NCBI GenBank assembly: GCA_937926205.1
Contig: CALEYL010000072.1
Span: forward strand, 367,002-431,001
Reading direction: 5' to 3'
DNA: 64,000 nt
DNA from: an uncultured Saprospiraceae bacterium
Lineage (GTDB): Bacteria; Bacteroidota; Bacteroidia; Chitinophagales; Saprospiraceae
The notes under the pieces were generated by a model. The model saw nothing but the letters and a program-made list of their open reading frames with translations, made no database searches and was not told the DNA's origin. The translations under genes and the position numbers were made by a program. Positions 8,266 to 18,523 of this stretch are shown piece after piece. The number at the start of each line of letters is the position of its first letter. The stretch's first letter is position 1.

Positions 8266-10308
8266 ATGAAATTGGAACACTATGCGCTTGGACAATGGAC
8301 ACCCCACGCGGGCGAAGGCTTGCCTCAGTTCGACGCTGTGACCGGGGAGGTCATTGGAACATACAACTCAGACGGATTGGATTTTGGCGCCATGATGGAC
8401 TATGGCCGCCGCACCGGCAGTAAAAACCTGCGCCGGATGACCTTCCAGGAACGGGCCCTGATGCTGAAACGGCTGGCCCTTTTTCTGACGGATAAAAAAG
8501 AAGCCTATTATACCCTGAGTTACCGGACGGGCGCTACCCGCGCCGACAGCTGGATAGACATCGAAGGCGGCATAGGCACCTTGTTCGCTTATGCCAGTCT
8601 GCGCCGCAAGTTGCCCGATACGAGCTTTTATGTGGACGGCGACACGGTAAAACTTTCCAAAGAAGGCACTTTCGTCGGTCACCACATCATGACGCCCAAA
8701 CCAGGGGTCGCCATCCACATCAATGCTTTTAATTTTCCGATCTGGGGGATGCTGGAAAAACTTTCGGCCAACTGGCTCGCGGGTATGGCGGCCATCGTGA
8801 AGCCATCGGAAATTACCTCTTTTCTGGCTGATGCGATGGTGCGCGACATTGTGGCATCCGGCATTATACCTGAGGGCGCCCTGCAATTGGTCAATGGAAA
8901 AGGCATTGGCATCCTCGATGCCGTCACTTCGCAGGATGTGGTCACTTTCACCGGTTCGGCGAAGACAGGACTGATGTTGCGGAGCCTGCCCGCCATCGTG
9001 CAGAATGCGGTGCCTTTCAACATGGAAGCCGATAGTCTGAATGCGGCCGTACTCGGAGAAGATGCGGTACCCGGAACGCCTGAGTTTGATTTGTTTATCA
9101 AAGAAATACGCCGGGAAATGACGGCCAAATGCGGCCAGAAATGCACCGCCATCCGCCGCATCATCGTACCTGAAAACCTGTTGGAAGACGTGCAACTGGC
9201 CCTGAGTAAGGCACTGTCTCAAACCACCCTTGGCGATCCGCGGGCAGAAGGCGTTCGCATGGGCGCACTGGTATCGAAAGCCCAGGAAGCCGTGGTGCGC
9301 CGTCGTGTGGAAGAGCTGATGCAGGCATCCCGCATCGTATATGGCAATCCGGACGCTTTTGAAGCCATTGGCGCCAGCCGGGAAAAAGGCGCTTTTTTAC
9401 CCCCGGTTTTGCTGCTTAATGAGTCGCCTTTTGAAAAACAGGCCTCCCATCACATCGAAGCATTTGGCCCTGTGGCTACCCTCATGCCTTACAATACGCT
9501 GGAATCGGCCATCGAATTGGCCAACATGGGCAAAGGCTCTCTGGTGAGCACCATTTGCACTTACAGCGAAAGCATTGCCCGCGACTACGTCATGGAAGCA
9601 GCCGCTTACCACGGACGCATTCTGGTATTGAACCGCGAAAGCGCCAAAGAGAGCACAGGCCACGGTTCGCCTATGCCCCTGTTGATGCACGGTGGTCCGG
9701 GACGCGCAGGCGGCGGTGAAGAATTGGGAGGCCTCCGCGGCATCAAACACTACCTGCAGCGGACAGCCATTCAGGGCCACCCAACCATGATTACAGCCTT
9801 AACCCAGGTGTACCAATACGGCGCCCGGCAGGTTGAAACGCCGGTTCATCCTTTTCAGCGGCATTTTGAAGAACTGCAAATTGGCGAAACGTATACAACC
9901 CACAACCATACCGTGACGGATGCGGATATTGTGAATTTTGCCAACCTGAGCGGGGATCATTTTTATGCGCATGTCGACCTGACTTCGCTGGAAGGAACGG
10001 TTTTCGAACAGCGCGTGGCCCATGGTTACTGGGTGCTTTCAAAAGCGGCAGGTATGTTTGTGCATCCCAAAAAAGGGCCGGTTTTGTTAAATTACGGCCT
10101 GGAAGAATGCCGGTTTACAAAGCCGGTATACCCCGGTATGACCATTGGCGTACGCCTGACAGCCAAAGAAAAAATTGCCCAGGAAAAAAGGGAAGAAACC
10201 GATGTCCGGAAAGGCATCGTGAAATGGTTGGTGGATGTTTATGATGAAACCGGCGAAACCGTGGCCATCGCGACAATTATGACGATGGTGAAGATGAAGG
10301 AGCAGTAG
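8266..10308 (+). CDS. paaZ: Bifunctional aldehyde dehydrogenase/enoyl-CoA hydratase PaaZ
   Basis: The ring-opening enzyme of aerobic phenylacetate breakdown. The C-terminal MaoC (hot-dog) domain hydrolyses oxepin-CoA; the N-terminal NADP-dependent aldehyde dehydrogenase oxidises the semialdehyde. The 680-residue length fits the family. The dehydrogenase domain (about 1-515) has C293 (KCGQKCTAIRR) and E254 (FNMEADSLN), matching C295/E256 of the E. coli enzyme. The hydratase domain (about 535-680) has D564 in LSGDHFYAH, matching D561. I chose ATG 8266; a TTG at 8239 would add nine poor residues. No other paa gene is within the window, so the pathway genes must lie elsewhere or the enzyme serves another CoA-aldehyde route. 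Confidence 0.92.
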   Translation: MKLEHYALGQWTPHAGEGLPQFDAVTGEVIGTYNSDGLDFGAMMDYGRRTGSKNLRRMTFQERALMLKRLALFLTDKKEAYYTLSYRTGATRADSWIDIEGGIGTLFAYASLRRKLPDTSFYVDGDTVKLSKEGTFVGHHIMTPKPGVAIHINAFNFPIWGMLEKLSANWLAGMAAIVKPSEITSFLADAMVRDIVASGIIPEGALQLVNGKGIGILDAVTSQDVVTFTGSAKTGLMLRSLPAIVQNAVPFNMEADSLNAAVLGEDAVPGTPEFDLFIKEIRREMTAKCGQKCTAIRRIIVPENLLEDVQLALSKALSQTTLGDPRAEGVRMGALVSKAQEAVVRRRVEELMQASRIVYGNPDAFEAIGASREKGAFLPPVLLLNESPFEKQASHHIEAFGPVATLMPYNTLESAIELANMGKGSLVSTICTYSESIARDYVMEAAAYHGRILVLNRESAKESTGHGSPMPLLMHGGPGRAGGGEELGGLRGIKHYLQRTAIQGHPTMITALTQVYQYGARQVETPVHPFQRHFEELQIGETYTTHNHTVTDADIVNFANLSGDHFYAHVDLTSLEGTVFEQRVAHGYWVLSKAAGMFVHPKKGPVLLNYGLEECRFTKPVYPGMTIGVRLTAKEKIAQEKREETDVRKGIVKWLVDVYDETGETVAIATIMTMVKMKEQ

Positions 10309-10321
10309 TTTAAACACCCCC

Positions 10322-10849
10322 TCACACCTTCCTCGGTCGCTTAAAAATCGGCACCGTTGAACAGGGTTCGCCAAACATAATGCTTTGGGCGTAGGGCTGC
10401 AAAAGGCGTGTAATTTCGACGTAAGCTGCGGCAGGCACCGGTTTGTCGCTGCAACCTTTTATGACGACGCGTTTTTGATCGTAATCAGCCGGATTAAGGT
10501 TGTCTATGGCTTTGGCGAATGCCATTTTGTAGTAAGCTTCTGCCTCTCCCTGAAAAATATCGGCGGCGTAGGGAGCGGCATTTGCTGCGACAAGCATATA
10601 AGCCCACATTGGAATGATGGCGTCAGCAGAACAAAAAACAAGCAACACCTTGTCCTGATACTGTGACCAGTCGTGCTGTTGGATGGCTTCCCTGAAGTCT
10701 TTTTCCTTCAGGATCAATTCCATAAAAAGGTATTGCTTCAAGTCAAATGAAACAAGCGCTTCTTTTGGAAAAAAATCTTCCAGATTGATGGTGATCAGGC
10801 TACTGGAAGCAACCCGGTTTACCAGTGGATTTTCTGTATCTGCGTTCAT
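10322..10849 (-). CDS. DUF2480 family protein
   Basis: A 175-residue cytosolic protein matching the Bacteroidota-specific DUF2480 family. Typical traits are an N-terminal LVNRVASSSLITINLEDF, a central HDWSQYQDKVLLVFCSADAIIPMW-type core, and a C-terminal KGCSDKPVPAAAYVEITRLL segment. The biochemical function is unknown. It converges on paaZ with 13 bases between stops and diverges from the metalloprotease gene. No signal peptide or membrane segment. Confidence 0.85.
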   Translation of the reverse strand: MNADTENPLVNRVASSSLITINLEDFFPKEALVSFDLKQYLFMELILKEKDFREAIQQHDWSQYQDKVLLVFCSADAIIPMWAYMLVAANAAPYAADIFQGEAEAYYKMAFAKAIDNLNPADYDQKRVVIKGCSDKPVPAAAYVEITRLLQPYAQSIMFGEPCSTVPIFKRPRKV

Positions 10850-11100
10850 AAATATTCAATGTATCTCTCTAACAACATAACCGGGCTGCCCGTTCAAATT
10901 CAAGGATGGAATATCCGGTTTGTTTTGCAAATTTACAATTCCTCTCCGCTTTCCGTTCATGGGTGTTCATTTGTCAGCCGCCTTACATAAAATAGGCTGG
11001 TCCTTTCTGTATCTTTCCTGAGCTTTGCGCGTAATTGCTAACATGCTGTCTTACCAGTTCACATGAACTAAATTTACGCTTTATCAAAACAAACGAACTT

Positions 11101-14100
11101 ATGCAACGAATCTATCTACCCTTTTTCTTTCTTATCGGGATGGTTTTTTCAGCGCTGTCCCAAACGCAAACGCCGCTGGACCAGCTCATCGGTCAGGAAA
11201 AGGCAAACGGAACGCGTTTTGAGCGTGTACGTTTATTCCAGACGCCTGAGGACATCAAACAATCCGGGCGTTACGGCGACATCATCCGGGAGGGCTTCCT
11301 GCTGAAACCAGATGTGGCCGCTTTTCAGCGACTGAGATCCGATAAACCCCGCACCATCCGGATGGAATTGCCTTATGGTGTTTCGGTGTTGCTGGTTCAA
11401 ATGGATCCTATTTCAGATGATTTTTTGGTTACCACTGAAGACGACAAGCCGGTTAACTACACGCCTGGCGTTTATTACCGGGGTATAATAGATGGGGAGG
11501 AAGGTTCTCTTGCTGCCATCAGTATTTTTGACAATGAGGTTTTTGCCCTTGTCAACAGCCGCCGAACCGGCACCATGGTGATTGGTAAATTGGGCGATGT
11601 TCGCGACAACGAGCATGTCTGCTATTTTGAGAGAGACATGCTGGTCTCCGACAATTTTGAATGCGGTACCGAAGAGCCTGATTATTCTCCGGAAGAATTG
11701 CGGCTGCTCAATGAAATGGCCGCAAGTGTCGGCAGTCGGGACGTAAACAAATGTGTGCGCGTTTATTTTGAATGCGAATACCAGTTGTACGTTGAAAAAC
11801 AGAGCAATACCACCACCGTTACCAACTTCGTTACTGGTCTCTTTAATGTTGTTTCTACGCTTTACGCAAATGAAAGCGTGACAACCATCATTTCTCAGAT
11901 TTTCATCTGGACCAGTCCTGATAGCTATCCGACTACTTCGACATCTGCTGCCCTGAGCGCTTTTCGTGCCGCACGGCCCAATGTAAACGGCAACCTGGCA
12001 CACCTGCTGTCCCGCGGGGCGCCTACCGGCGGCGGTGTCGCTTACCTGGCCGGCCTTTGCAATGGCTGGGGCTATGCTTACAGTTATATCAACAGCAGCT
12101 ACAACAACTTTCCGACATACTCCTGGACAATTGAGGTTGTCACCCATGAAATGGGCCATAACCTCAATTCTCCGCATACGCACAATTGCAGCGCCTGGAC
12201 GGGTGGCGCCATCGACGGTTGCGGCCCTTCTGCCGGTTATACCGAAGGCAGTTGTACGCCTCCGCCACTGCCTACCGGCGGCGGTACCATCATGAGCTAT
12301 TGCCACCTCGTCAGCGGGGTCGGCATTAATTTCAACCTGGGGTTTGGCCCCCAGCCAGGCAATCGCATCCGGGCTTATATCAACAACGCCGCCTGTCTCG
12401 CACCCTGTTCACCCGTAGGTTGCCCGACCCTGACCTTTAACAAGACCAATGTTGGTTGTTTTGGCGGATCGACCGGGAGCGCTACGGTCATTACCGCTGA
12501 TGGAACAGGTCCGTACACCTATCTCTGGTCGAACGGTGCAACCAGTGCAACGATCAATAATTTGCTCGCAGGAGCATATTCGGTCAGCGTAACGGCATCT
12601 ACCGGTTGCCAGACGACGGCTTCTGTAACCATCACCCAGCCGGCAAATCCCCTGTCTTCCAGTACTGTTGTTACCCCGGCTTCCACGCCAACAACCCCGA
12701 ACGGCGCCATTGACCTCAGCGTCAGCGGCGGAACACCCGGCTACACTTATTTCTGGAGTACCGGCGCAACAACGCAGGACATCAGCGGGCTGCTACCGGG
12801 CACCTATTTTGTAAACATCACGGATGCCAATGGTTGTACCAATTTCCAGGCGGTAACGGTACAATCTTCCGGTTCCGCCGAAGGAACGACCTGCCAAACG
12901 ACGGTAACACAGTTTCCACATACAGAAGGCTTTGAAACGGTAAGCAGCAGTTGGATACAGTTGCAAAACGACAATTTTGACTGGACCCGCTTCTCTGAAT
13001 CAACGCCAACACGTGGCACGGGGCCGGAAAATGCACAAGAGGGCATCTATTTCGCTTATACTGAATGCGATGGCAACAGTGGGACTGCTTCTTTGGTAAG
13101 TCCCTGCTTCAACCTCTCTTCACTCGGCATTCCGGTTTTTATTTTTGAATACCACATGTTTGGCGCGCAAATAGGCGTACTTAACGTACAGGTGAGCACC
13201 AATCAGGGGGCTACCTGGTCTTCGCCCATTTGGTCTTTGTCGGGGGAACAGGGCGAGGATTGGAATACGGCTGTTGTCAGTTTGTCTCCTTATGCAGGAC
13301 AAACCATTCGCCTGCGGGTAAATGGCATAATCATCTCGGGGGGTATTCTCGGCGACATTGGTCTTGATGCCTTTTATGTTGGCGAATCTCCCTGCGACCC
13401 GCCCGGACTTTCTCTGAATGCCAGTCCGGCAAGTTGCTTTGGGTCCAGCACAGGATCGGTTTCCACTACCCTCAGCGGCGGAACGTCTCCGTTTTCGTAC
13501 GCCTGGTCGAACGGCGCATCCACTCCCAGCATCAGCAATGTTCCCGCAGGCGCTTATTCTGTTTCGGTTATTGATGCGGCCGGATGCTTTGTAAGCGGCG
13601 TCGCTTTTGTATCGCAAAATCCCCAATTGACGCTTAGTTTCACGGTCATGAATACCTCCGCGCCTGGGGTAAATGACGGCTCCGTCGCGGTTAATGTATC
13701 GGGTGGCGTACCCGGTTACACGTACCTGTGGAGCAATGGCGGAACCGGAACAGGGATTACGGATCTGGCTCCGGGAACTTACAGCGTTACTGCAAGCGAT
13801 TCAGAAGGGTGTACAGAAACCGGATCAGCAACTGTATCGGAAGGAGGCAATTGCAACCCCCAATTCCAGATTCCATACACAGAAGGTTTTGAAAACGGTG
13901 CAGGCAACTGGACGCAGGATACCGGCGATAATTTTGACTGGACGATACTCTCCGGTGAGACACCCACGAGGGGCACCGGGCCTGATGCGGCATTTGAGGG
14001 CAATTTTTACCTCTATACCGAAGCAGATGGAATTTCGAACGGACAGTTTGCTTATTTTGTCAGCCCTTGTTTCGACTTGAGCACGGCTTCTAATCCGCAG

Positions 14101-14643
14101 CTTTCTTTCGTTTACCACATGTTTGGAGGTGTCATGGTGGGATCCTTATCTGTCCAGATTAGTGTGGATGGCGGGTCTAACTGGCTGGGAGTCTGGTCGC
14201 TGAGCGGCGATCAGGGCGACGCGTGGTTACCGGCGAATATATCGCTTAGCCCTTTTGTCGGCGAAACGATACGCATTCGTTTTACGGGTACTATTGGCTC
14301 CGGTCCGCTGAGTGATATTGGCATAGACGCTGTTTCTATTTCAGAATCGGGCGGCGCTCCAATTGCTGATATTTCAGTCCCCTGGCGCGTATTCCCCAAC
14401 CCTGCAAAAGGCATGGTTTACCTCGAATCAATGGATTTATCGGGTGGCGCTACGCCTTCCACGATCAGCATGGCTGATGCAATGGGCCGCGTTGTGCTGC
14501 GCAGGAATGCCCGGGATATTGCCGGTAGTGCCCGCGATGGCAGGATCGCACTTGAGGTGACGTCTCTTCAAAGCGGCGTATATTTCGTTTTGGTTGAACA
14601 GGAAGGAAAGACCTATACCCAGCGAGTGGTTCTGATGCCATAG
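11101..14643 (+). CDS. T9SS-exported reprolysin-like metalloprotease with SprB repeats and MAM domains
   Basis: A secreted zinc protease of about 1180 residues. Order: signal peptide (1-21, FFFLIGMVFSALSQ); a propeptide-like region (about 22-200); an M12B-type metalloprotease domain (about 210-435) with HEMGHNLNSPH, zinc ligands H349, H353 and H359 and catalytic E350; two SprB-type repeats (about 455-575, pattern GGTPGYTYFWSTGATT); a MAM-like jelly roll (about 600-755); two more SprB repeats (about 775-920); a second MAM-like domain (about 925-1085); and a type IX sorting domain (WRVFPNPAKG to QRVVLMP). I took ATG 11101 because the signal peptide begins there, not an upstream in-frame ATG at 11041. 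Likely a surface or released protease. Confidence 0.88.
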   Translation: MQRIYLPFFFLIGMVFSALSQTQTPLDQLIGQEKANGTRFERVRLFQTPEDIKQSGRYGDIIREGFLLKPDVAAFQRLRSDKPRTIRMELPYGVSVLLVQMDPISDDFLVTTEDDKPVNYTPGVYYRGIIDGEEGSLAAISIFDNEVFALVNSRRTGTMVIGKLGDVRDNEHVCYFERDMLVSDNFECGTEEPDYSPEELRLLNEMAASVGSRDVNKCVRVYFECEYQLYVEKQSNTTTVTNFVTGLFNVVSTLYANESVTTIISQIFIWTSPDSYPTTSTSAALSAFRAARPNVNGNLAHLLSRGAPTGGGVAYLAGLCNGWGYAYSYINSSYNNFPTYSWTIEVVTHEMGHNLNSPHTHNCSAWTGGAIDGCGPSAGYTEGSCTPPPLPTGGGTIMSYCHLVSGVGINFNLGFGPQPGNRIRAYINNAACLAPCSPVGCPTLTFNKTNVGCFGGSTGSATVITADGTGPYTYLWSNGATSATINNLLAGAYSVSVTASTGCQTTASVTITQPANPLSSSTVVTPASTPTTPNGAIDLSVSGGTPGYTYFWSTGATTQDISGLLPGTYFVNITDANGCTNFQAVTVQSSGSAEGTTCQTTVTQFPHTEGFETVSSSWIQLQNDNFDWTRFSESTPTRGTGPENAQEGIYFAYTECDGNSGTASLVSPCFNLSSLGIPVFIFEYHMFGAQIGVLNVQVSTNQGATWSSPIWSLSGEQGEDWNTAVVSLSPYAGQTIRLRVNGIIISGGILGDIGLDAFYVGESPCDPPGLSLNASPASCFGSSTGSVSTTLSGGTSPFSYAWSNGASTPSISNVPAGAYSVSVIDAAGCFVSGVAFVSQNPQLTLSFTVMNTSAPGVNDGSVAVNVSGGVPGYTYLWSNGGTGTGITDLAPGTYSVTASDSEGCTETGSATVSEGGNCNPQFQIPYTEGFENGAGNWTQDTGDNFDWTILSGETPTRGTGPDAAFEGNFYLYTEADGISNGQFAYFVSPCFDLSTASNPQLSFVYHMFGGVMVGSLSVQISVDGGSNWLGVWSLSGDQGDAWLPANISLSPFVGETIRIRFTGTIGSGPLSDIGIDAVSISESGGAPIADISVPWRVFPNPAKGMVYLESMDLSGGATPSTISMADAMGRVVLRRNARDIAGSARDGRIALEVTSLQSGVYFVLVEQEGKTYTQRVVLMP

Positions 14644-14775
14644 GGTAAAATGGCGATTTCTCCGTCCAACAGGCGACTTATGACAAGATTGTGTGAATTT
14701 TTCGACGTTCCTGCAAAGGGAAAGCGCTAAAAGTCGTATTTTGGCGGTGTTATCACATCATGTAAAACAAATGAG

Positions 14776-15210
14776 ATGAAGCAGTTTTTCTGGAGTATGG
14801 TTTTGTTGCTGATTGGCACACCTTTGCTGGCGCAACGAGCCGATATTACAATAGATAAAGAAGTGGCGCGCAAAGCTGCCGATGAGATGATTGCACTTTA
14901 CGGTTTGGATGCCAAACAGGCGGATCAGGCTTACAAAATTCAGGAAAGACGTCTGCGCAACGAGGCCGATATCGCTTCGCTGAAGGAAACGGACAATTTA
15001 CTGTACCTTCAAAAGCGCAAAGCCATCCGCACCGGTACTGAAGCAACACTCAAGCGGATGCTCAATGCTTCACAAATGGAAATTTTCAATGCACGTGCAG
15101 CCGAGCGTCGTAAGCAGGATTCTGATTTTCTCAAAGAGATGAAAATAAAAGGCTTGTCGCAGGACGAAATGAATCTTGCGCTGCTGGAGCGGGCAGGTGA
15201 TTTTGATTAA
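14776..15210 (+). CDS. Small exported helical protein
   Basis: A 144-residue protein with a clear signal peptide (MKQFFWSMVLLLIGTPLLAQ) and a charged, all-helical mature part (VARKAADEMIALYGLDAKQ, KRMLNASQMEIFNARAAERR). The spacing of helices and the LNASQMEIF segment resemble small periplasmic Spy/DUF4890-like proteins that sense or buffer envelope stress, but the match is weak. A rho-independent terminator follows at 15299. Confidence 0.6.
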   Translation: MKQFFWSMVLLLIGTPLLAQRADITIDKEVARKAADEMIALYGLDAKQADQAYKIQERRLRNEADIASLKETDNLLYLQKRKAIRTGTEATLKRMLNASQMEIFNARAAERRKQDSDFLKEMKIKGLSQDEMNLALLERAGDFD

Positions 15211-15298
15211 AATCAACACCACGCCTTTCTACAGGAATGAGATATTCCTCATGGTAAAGCCGCTAAGGCACTGAACTTCAGTTGATGGGGAAGCGTCG

Positions 15299-15328
15299 AA
15301 AAAGCGGTTTTGAAAAAAACCGCTTTTT
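15299..15328 (+). terminator. Rho-independent terminator
   Basis: Stem AAAAAGCGGTTTT / AAAACCGCTTTTT with a GA/A loop. The A-rich 5' and T-rich 3' sides make it usable in both directions. It lies between the small exported protein and citrate synthase. Confidence 0.75.
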
Positions 15329-15446
15329 CTATGTTCATTCGGAATGAACAATTTGCCGAAAATGGTGTAGAAAATAGGGACCTGTACCCATAAACAGGAA
15401 AAATAAGCGTTAACCAATTGCAATCAAACATAATTCAGGTAAGGGA

Positions 15447-16766
15447 ATGGACCGGTTAAAACAAAAATTTTACGATAAATCAGTTGAGCTGCGCGACGAG
15501 GTCAAAGCCATGCTCAAAGAACACGGAGACATCAAAGTAGATCAAGTTGCTTTAGAGCAGGTTTACGGAGGCGCCCGCAACATTAAAATGATGGTATGGG
15601 AAACGTCGGAACTGGATTCGATGGAAGGAATTCGCTTCAGGGGGTATTCTATCCCCGAACTGGAAACCTTGCTCCCTAAAGCGAAAGGCGGCAAAGAACC
15701 GCTTCCGGAAGCGCTTTTCTGGCTCATGCTGGTGGGCGAAGTGCCAACCGAAGAAGAAGCGCACTGGCTCTCAGGAGAATGGGCAAAACGGAGCAAGGTA
15801 CCTCAACACGTTTTTGACGTATTGAACAGCCTGCCCGTCGATACGCACCCGATGACGCAGTTTTCCATCGCCATTACGGCCATGCAAAACGAAAGTGTTT
15901 TTGCGAAGCGTTATGACGAAGGGCTGGGAAAAGCTGATTATTGGGATGCCACTTACGAAGATACCATGAACCTGATTGCCCGGGTTCCGCAGGTAGCGGC
16001 TTACATATACCGCCGCTCATTTCACAGCAACAATCATATTGCTTCCGATCCTTCTTTGGACTGGGCGGCTAACTTTGCCCACATGCTGGGCTTTGAAAGT
16101 CCGGACTTCAAAGAACTGATGCGCCTGTACATGACCATTCACGCCGATCACGAAGGTGGCAATGCGTCTGCACACACCACGCACCTGGTTGGCTCTACCC
16201 TCAGCGATGCTTATTATTCGCTGGCTGCAGGGATGAACGCTCTGGCCGGTCCTCTGCACGGCCTCGCCAATCAGGAAGTCATCGGATGGATTCTGGAAAT
16301 GCTGGAATCACTGGGTACTCAAACGCCTACTAAGGAGCAGATTGCAGACTATGTGAATCAAACGCTGGCTTCGGGCCGCGTGGTGCCGGGTTATGGACAC
16401 GCTGTTTTGCGTCGCCCTGATCCCCGCTTCATGGCACAACGCCGTTTTGCGGAAGCGCACCTGTCTGAAAGCCCCATCGTGCAGGTTGTCTGGAAAATAT
16501 TTGACGTGGTTCCGGGCATTCTCGAGGCCCTCGGCAAGGTGAAAAACCCCTGGCCCAATGTGGATGCGCATTCCGGCGCCCTGTTGATCCACTACGGATT
16601 GAAAGAATTCAATTACTATACCGTTTTGTTCGGCGTATCGCGCACCCTTGGGGTACTGGCCGCTTTGTGCTGGTCCCGCGCGATGGGCATGCCGCTTGAG
16701 CGCCCGAAATCCATTACGACGGCCTGGGCCAAAGAGTTTTTGGCGAAGCAGAAGGTGATGGCTTAA
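15447..16766 (+). CDS. gltA: Citrate synthase
   Basis: Condenses oxaloacetate and acetyl-CoA in the TCA cycle. The 439-residue protein resembles the longer eukaryotic-like type found in Bacteroidota. The active-site set is visible: histidine in SYSLAAGMNALAGPLHGLAN-type loop (ALAGPLHGLANQEV), histidine in PGYGHAVLR, and the catalytic aspartate in NVDAHSGAL. HADHEGGNASAHTTHLVGS is the conserved dimer/substrate helix. Start at ATG 15447. It is flanked by hairpins at 15299 and 16827 and appears monocistronic. Confidence 0.95.
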   Translation: MDRLKQKFYDKSVELRDEVKAMLKEHGDIKVDQVALEQVYGGARNIKMMVWETSELDSMEGIRFRGYSIPELETLLPKAKGGKEPLPEALFWLMLVGEVPTEEEAHWLSGEWAKRSKVPQHVFDVLNSLPVDTHPMTQFSIAITAMQNESVFAKRYDEGLGKADYWDATYEDTMNLIARVPQVAAYIYRRSFHSNNHIASDPSLDWAANFAHMLGFESPDFKELMRLYMTIHADHEGGNASAHTTHLVGSTLSDAYYSLAAGMNALAGPLHGLANQEVIGWILEMLESLGTQTPTKEQIADYVNQTLASGRVVPGYGHAVLRRPDPRFMAQRRFAEAHLSESPIVQVVWKIFDVVPGILEALGKVKNPWPNVDAHSGALLIHYGLKEFNYYTVLFGVSRTLGVLAALCWSRAMGMPLERPKSITTAWAKEFLAKQKVMA

Positions 16767-16826
16767 ATTTCGTGTTTCCCAAAGAAACATTGACAAAAGC
16801 CGCAACCAAATAAATTTGTTGTTTCT

Positions 16827-16865
16827 GAGGTGAGCCATTCCCGATTCCCGGGGGTGGCTCATCTC
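16827..16865 (+). terminator. Hairpin downstream of citrate synthase
   Basis: GAGGTGAGCCA pairs with TGGCTCATCTC around a GC-rich loop. No strong T-tract follows, so it is either a weak terminator or an mRNA 3' stabiliser. Confidence 0.45.
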
Positions 16866-16890
16866 GTTTGAGGAGCATTGCTGCTTATTG

Positions 16891-16918
16891 AAAAACAAAA
16901 AAAGAGGAATTCCCCTCT
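16891..16918 (-). terminator. Rho-independent terminator of the PDZ gene
   Basis: On the minus strand AGAGG-GGAATT-CCTCT is followed by a T-rich run with one G. It lies about 93 bases after the stop of the gene at 17011-18405. Confidence 0.65.
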
Positions 16919-17010
16919 GACAGGAAATCCCTCTTCGCGCCGAAGCGCATGTATCTAATTTAATTTTTGTTAATGCAGTGCTTGCACAATCGGATTTTCA
17001 GAAGTGCAAA

Positions 17011-18405
17011 TTATGCCCTCGTAATCAACACAATGGCCTGCGTAAACACCTGCTTGCCCTGGCGAACCGTCAGCGTTAAAGTGCCGGGCACCGTACCCGT
17101 CAGGTCAATCTGGCGATCGTAGTAGCCGTCAAAACGGTTCAGGTTGTCCTGGAAAACGACTTTACCAGTGATGTCGGTAATTTGAACGGTGGTAGGAACA
17201 GCATCCGCCTGGAAGCGCATCGTAACCAAGCCGGTAGTCGGATTTGGGAAAGCCTGGAATACTTCCAGGTTCAGTTTAGGAATCTCCGTATTAACGGGCG
17301 CATCGATGGCTACAGGAGGTTCTTCCGTCACCACCAATTCCTCAGGCACTTCTTCTGTGACCACTTCAGGAACAACGTCCGTCGGGCAAACTTTAAAGCG
17401 CGCATCAATGTCCATCGTCGTGCCGTTGCGCAAAACCGTCAGGGTAAATTCCTGGCCCGGTTTGTGTTTGTTGCGCTCTGCCAGCAGTTCATTGTGTGTG
17501 CTAACCGGAACGCCATCCATTTCGAGGATTACATCTCCTTTCTGGATGCCGGAAACTTCAGCAGGGGTGTCGCCAATCACGCCATTCACATCAACGCCGT
17601 TGCGGCTGCTGTTGGTGCTGGTGTAAACGCCAATGAAAACCTGGCAGGGATCACGCTCGATGCGGGAAGACGTCCAGCTGAAATCGCTTGATTCGCTCAA
17701 TACAACCATGACCTCACGGCTCTGGCCGTCGTGCAGGTAGCTTACTTTTACCTGATCACCGGGTTTGTAGTTGCTTAAAATGCTGCGCAGACTACCCGAA
17801 GCAGCCGTAGATTTCCCCTCAACCGATTGGATGACATCGCCTTCGCTGATGCCGGCAAGGGCGGCGCCGCTTTTTCCGGTAAAGCCGGTTACAACGATGC
17901 CATTTGCGTCTGATCCGTCTTCAGCATAAATACCGAGGATGGCGCGTTTGGTCATGTTGCCTGCCTGAGGCGCCCAGGTACTTTGTTTCCACTGGCCTCC
18001 GCGAACAAAGAATTCTTCTTTGGCCAGGTTTTCCATTTGTTCGCCGGTGTGGCGTTCAATCATTTTGAACATGTGGGCAGTTTCGCCTGTCACGTTCACC
18101 TTGCAATCTTTTTTATCCGTAGAGCGGTCGATGATGATGATCTTGTCGGCAGTAAAAGAAATGGCTTCTTGATTCTCTTTGGTATCAATGGTAAGCTCCT
18201 GGCCTGCCAGATCAGATTCCAGGCTTTTGACGTAAGCATCGGCCTGGTCGCCGTCTACGACTCTCGTGATGGTCGTCGTTACGCCATCTTCGTTTTTAAC
18301 TTTTGCAATAACCACTACTCTGGAAGAGGCATTCTCCTGTGCCATCAGGGCAACAGTAGAGCACACCAGAAACAGGGCGGCAAGTAGTCCGGTATAAACT
18401 TTCAT
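17011..18405 (-). CDS. T9SS-exported protein with two PDZ domains
   Basis: A 464-residue protein. Order: signal peptide (KVYTGLLAALFLVCSTVALMA), an N-terminal alpha/beta region, two PDZ domains (about 155-245, with GAALAGISEGDVIQSVEGK; and about 255-345, with AEVSGIQKGDVILEMDGV), a Pro/Glu/Val linker, and a type IX sorting domain (VFQAFPNPTTG to QAIVLITRA). No protease domain accompanies the PDZs, so it probably binds peptides or acts as a surface scaffold. I chose the ATG at 18405 because the signal peptide starts there; the frame extends upstream to 18456. Confidence 0.8.
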   Translation of the reverse strand: MKVYTGLLAALFLVCSTVALMAQENASSRVVVIAKVKNEDGVTTTITRVVDGDQADAYVKSLESDLAGQELTIDTKENQEAISFTADKIIIIDRSTDKKDCKVNVTGETAHMFKMIERHTGEQMENLAKEEFFVRGGQWKQSTWAPQAGNMTKRAILGIYAEDGSDANGIVVTGFTGKSGAALAGISEGDVIQSVEGKSTAASGSLRSILSNYKPGDQVKVSYLHDGQSREVMVVLSESSDFSWTSSRIERDPCQVFIGVYTSTNSSRNGVDVNGVIGDTPAEVSGIQKGDVILEMDGVPVSTHNELLAERNKHKPGQEFTLTVLRNGTTMDIDARFKVCPTDVVPEVVTEEVPEELVVTEEPPVAIDAPVNTEIPKLNLEVFQAFPNPTTGLVTMRFQADAVPTTVQITDITGKVVFQDNLNRFDGYYDRQIDLTGTVPGTLTLTVRQGKQVFTQAIVLITRA

Positions 18406-18523
18406 AGCAAAAAAGGTTTTGATGAAAAAATATGGCTGCAATGCAGGGAAAGACATATTTTAGTTTTAAGCGTTGCATCTTCGCCAATTTTTCTATCAAA
18501 AGACTTTTGAAAGTTTGCGACGG

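Noticed and set aside
11413..12306. Long antisense frames opposite the metalloprotease, paaZ, the TPR gene at 6908 and the subtilisin
   Set aside because: They follow the codon structure of the real genes on the other strand and lack signal peptides, families or sensible starts.
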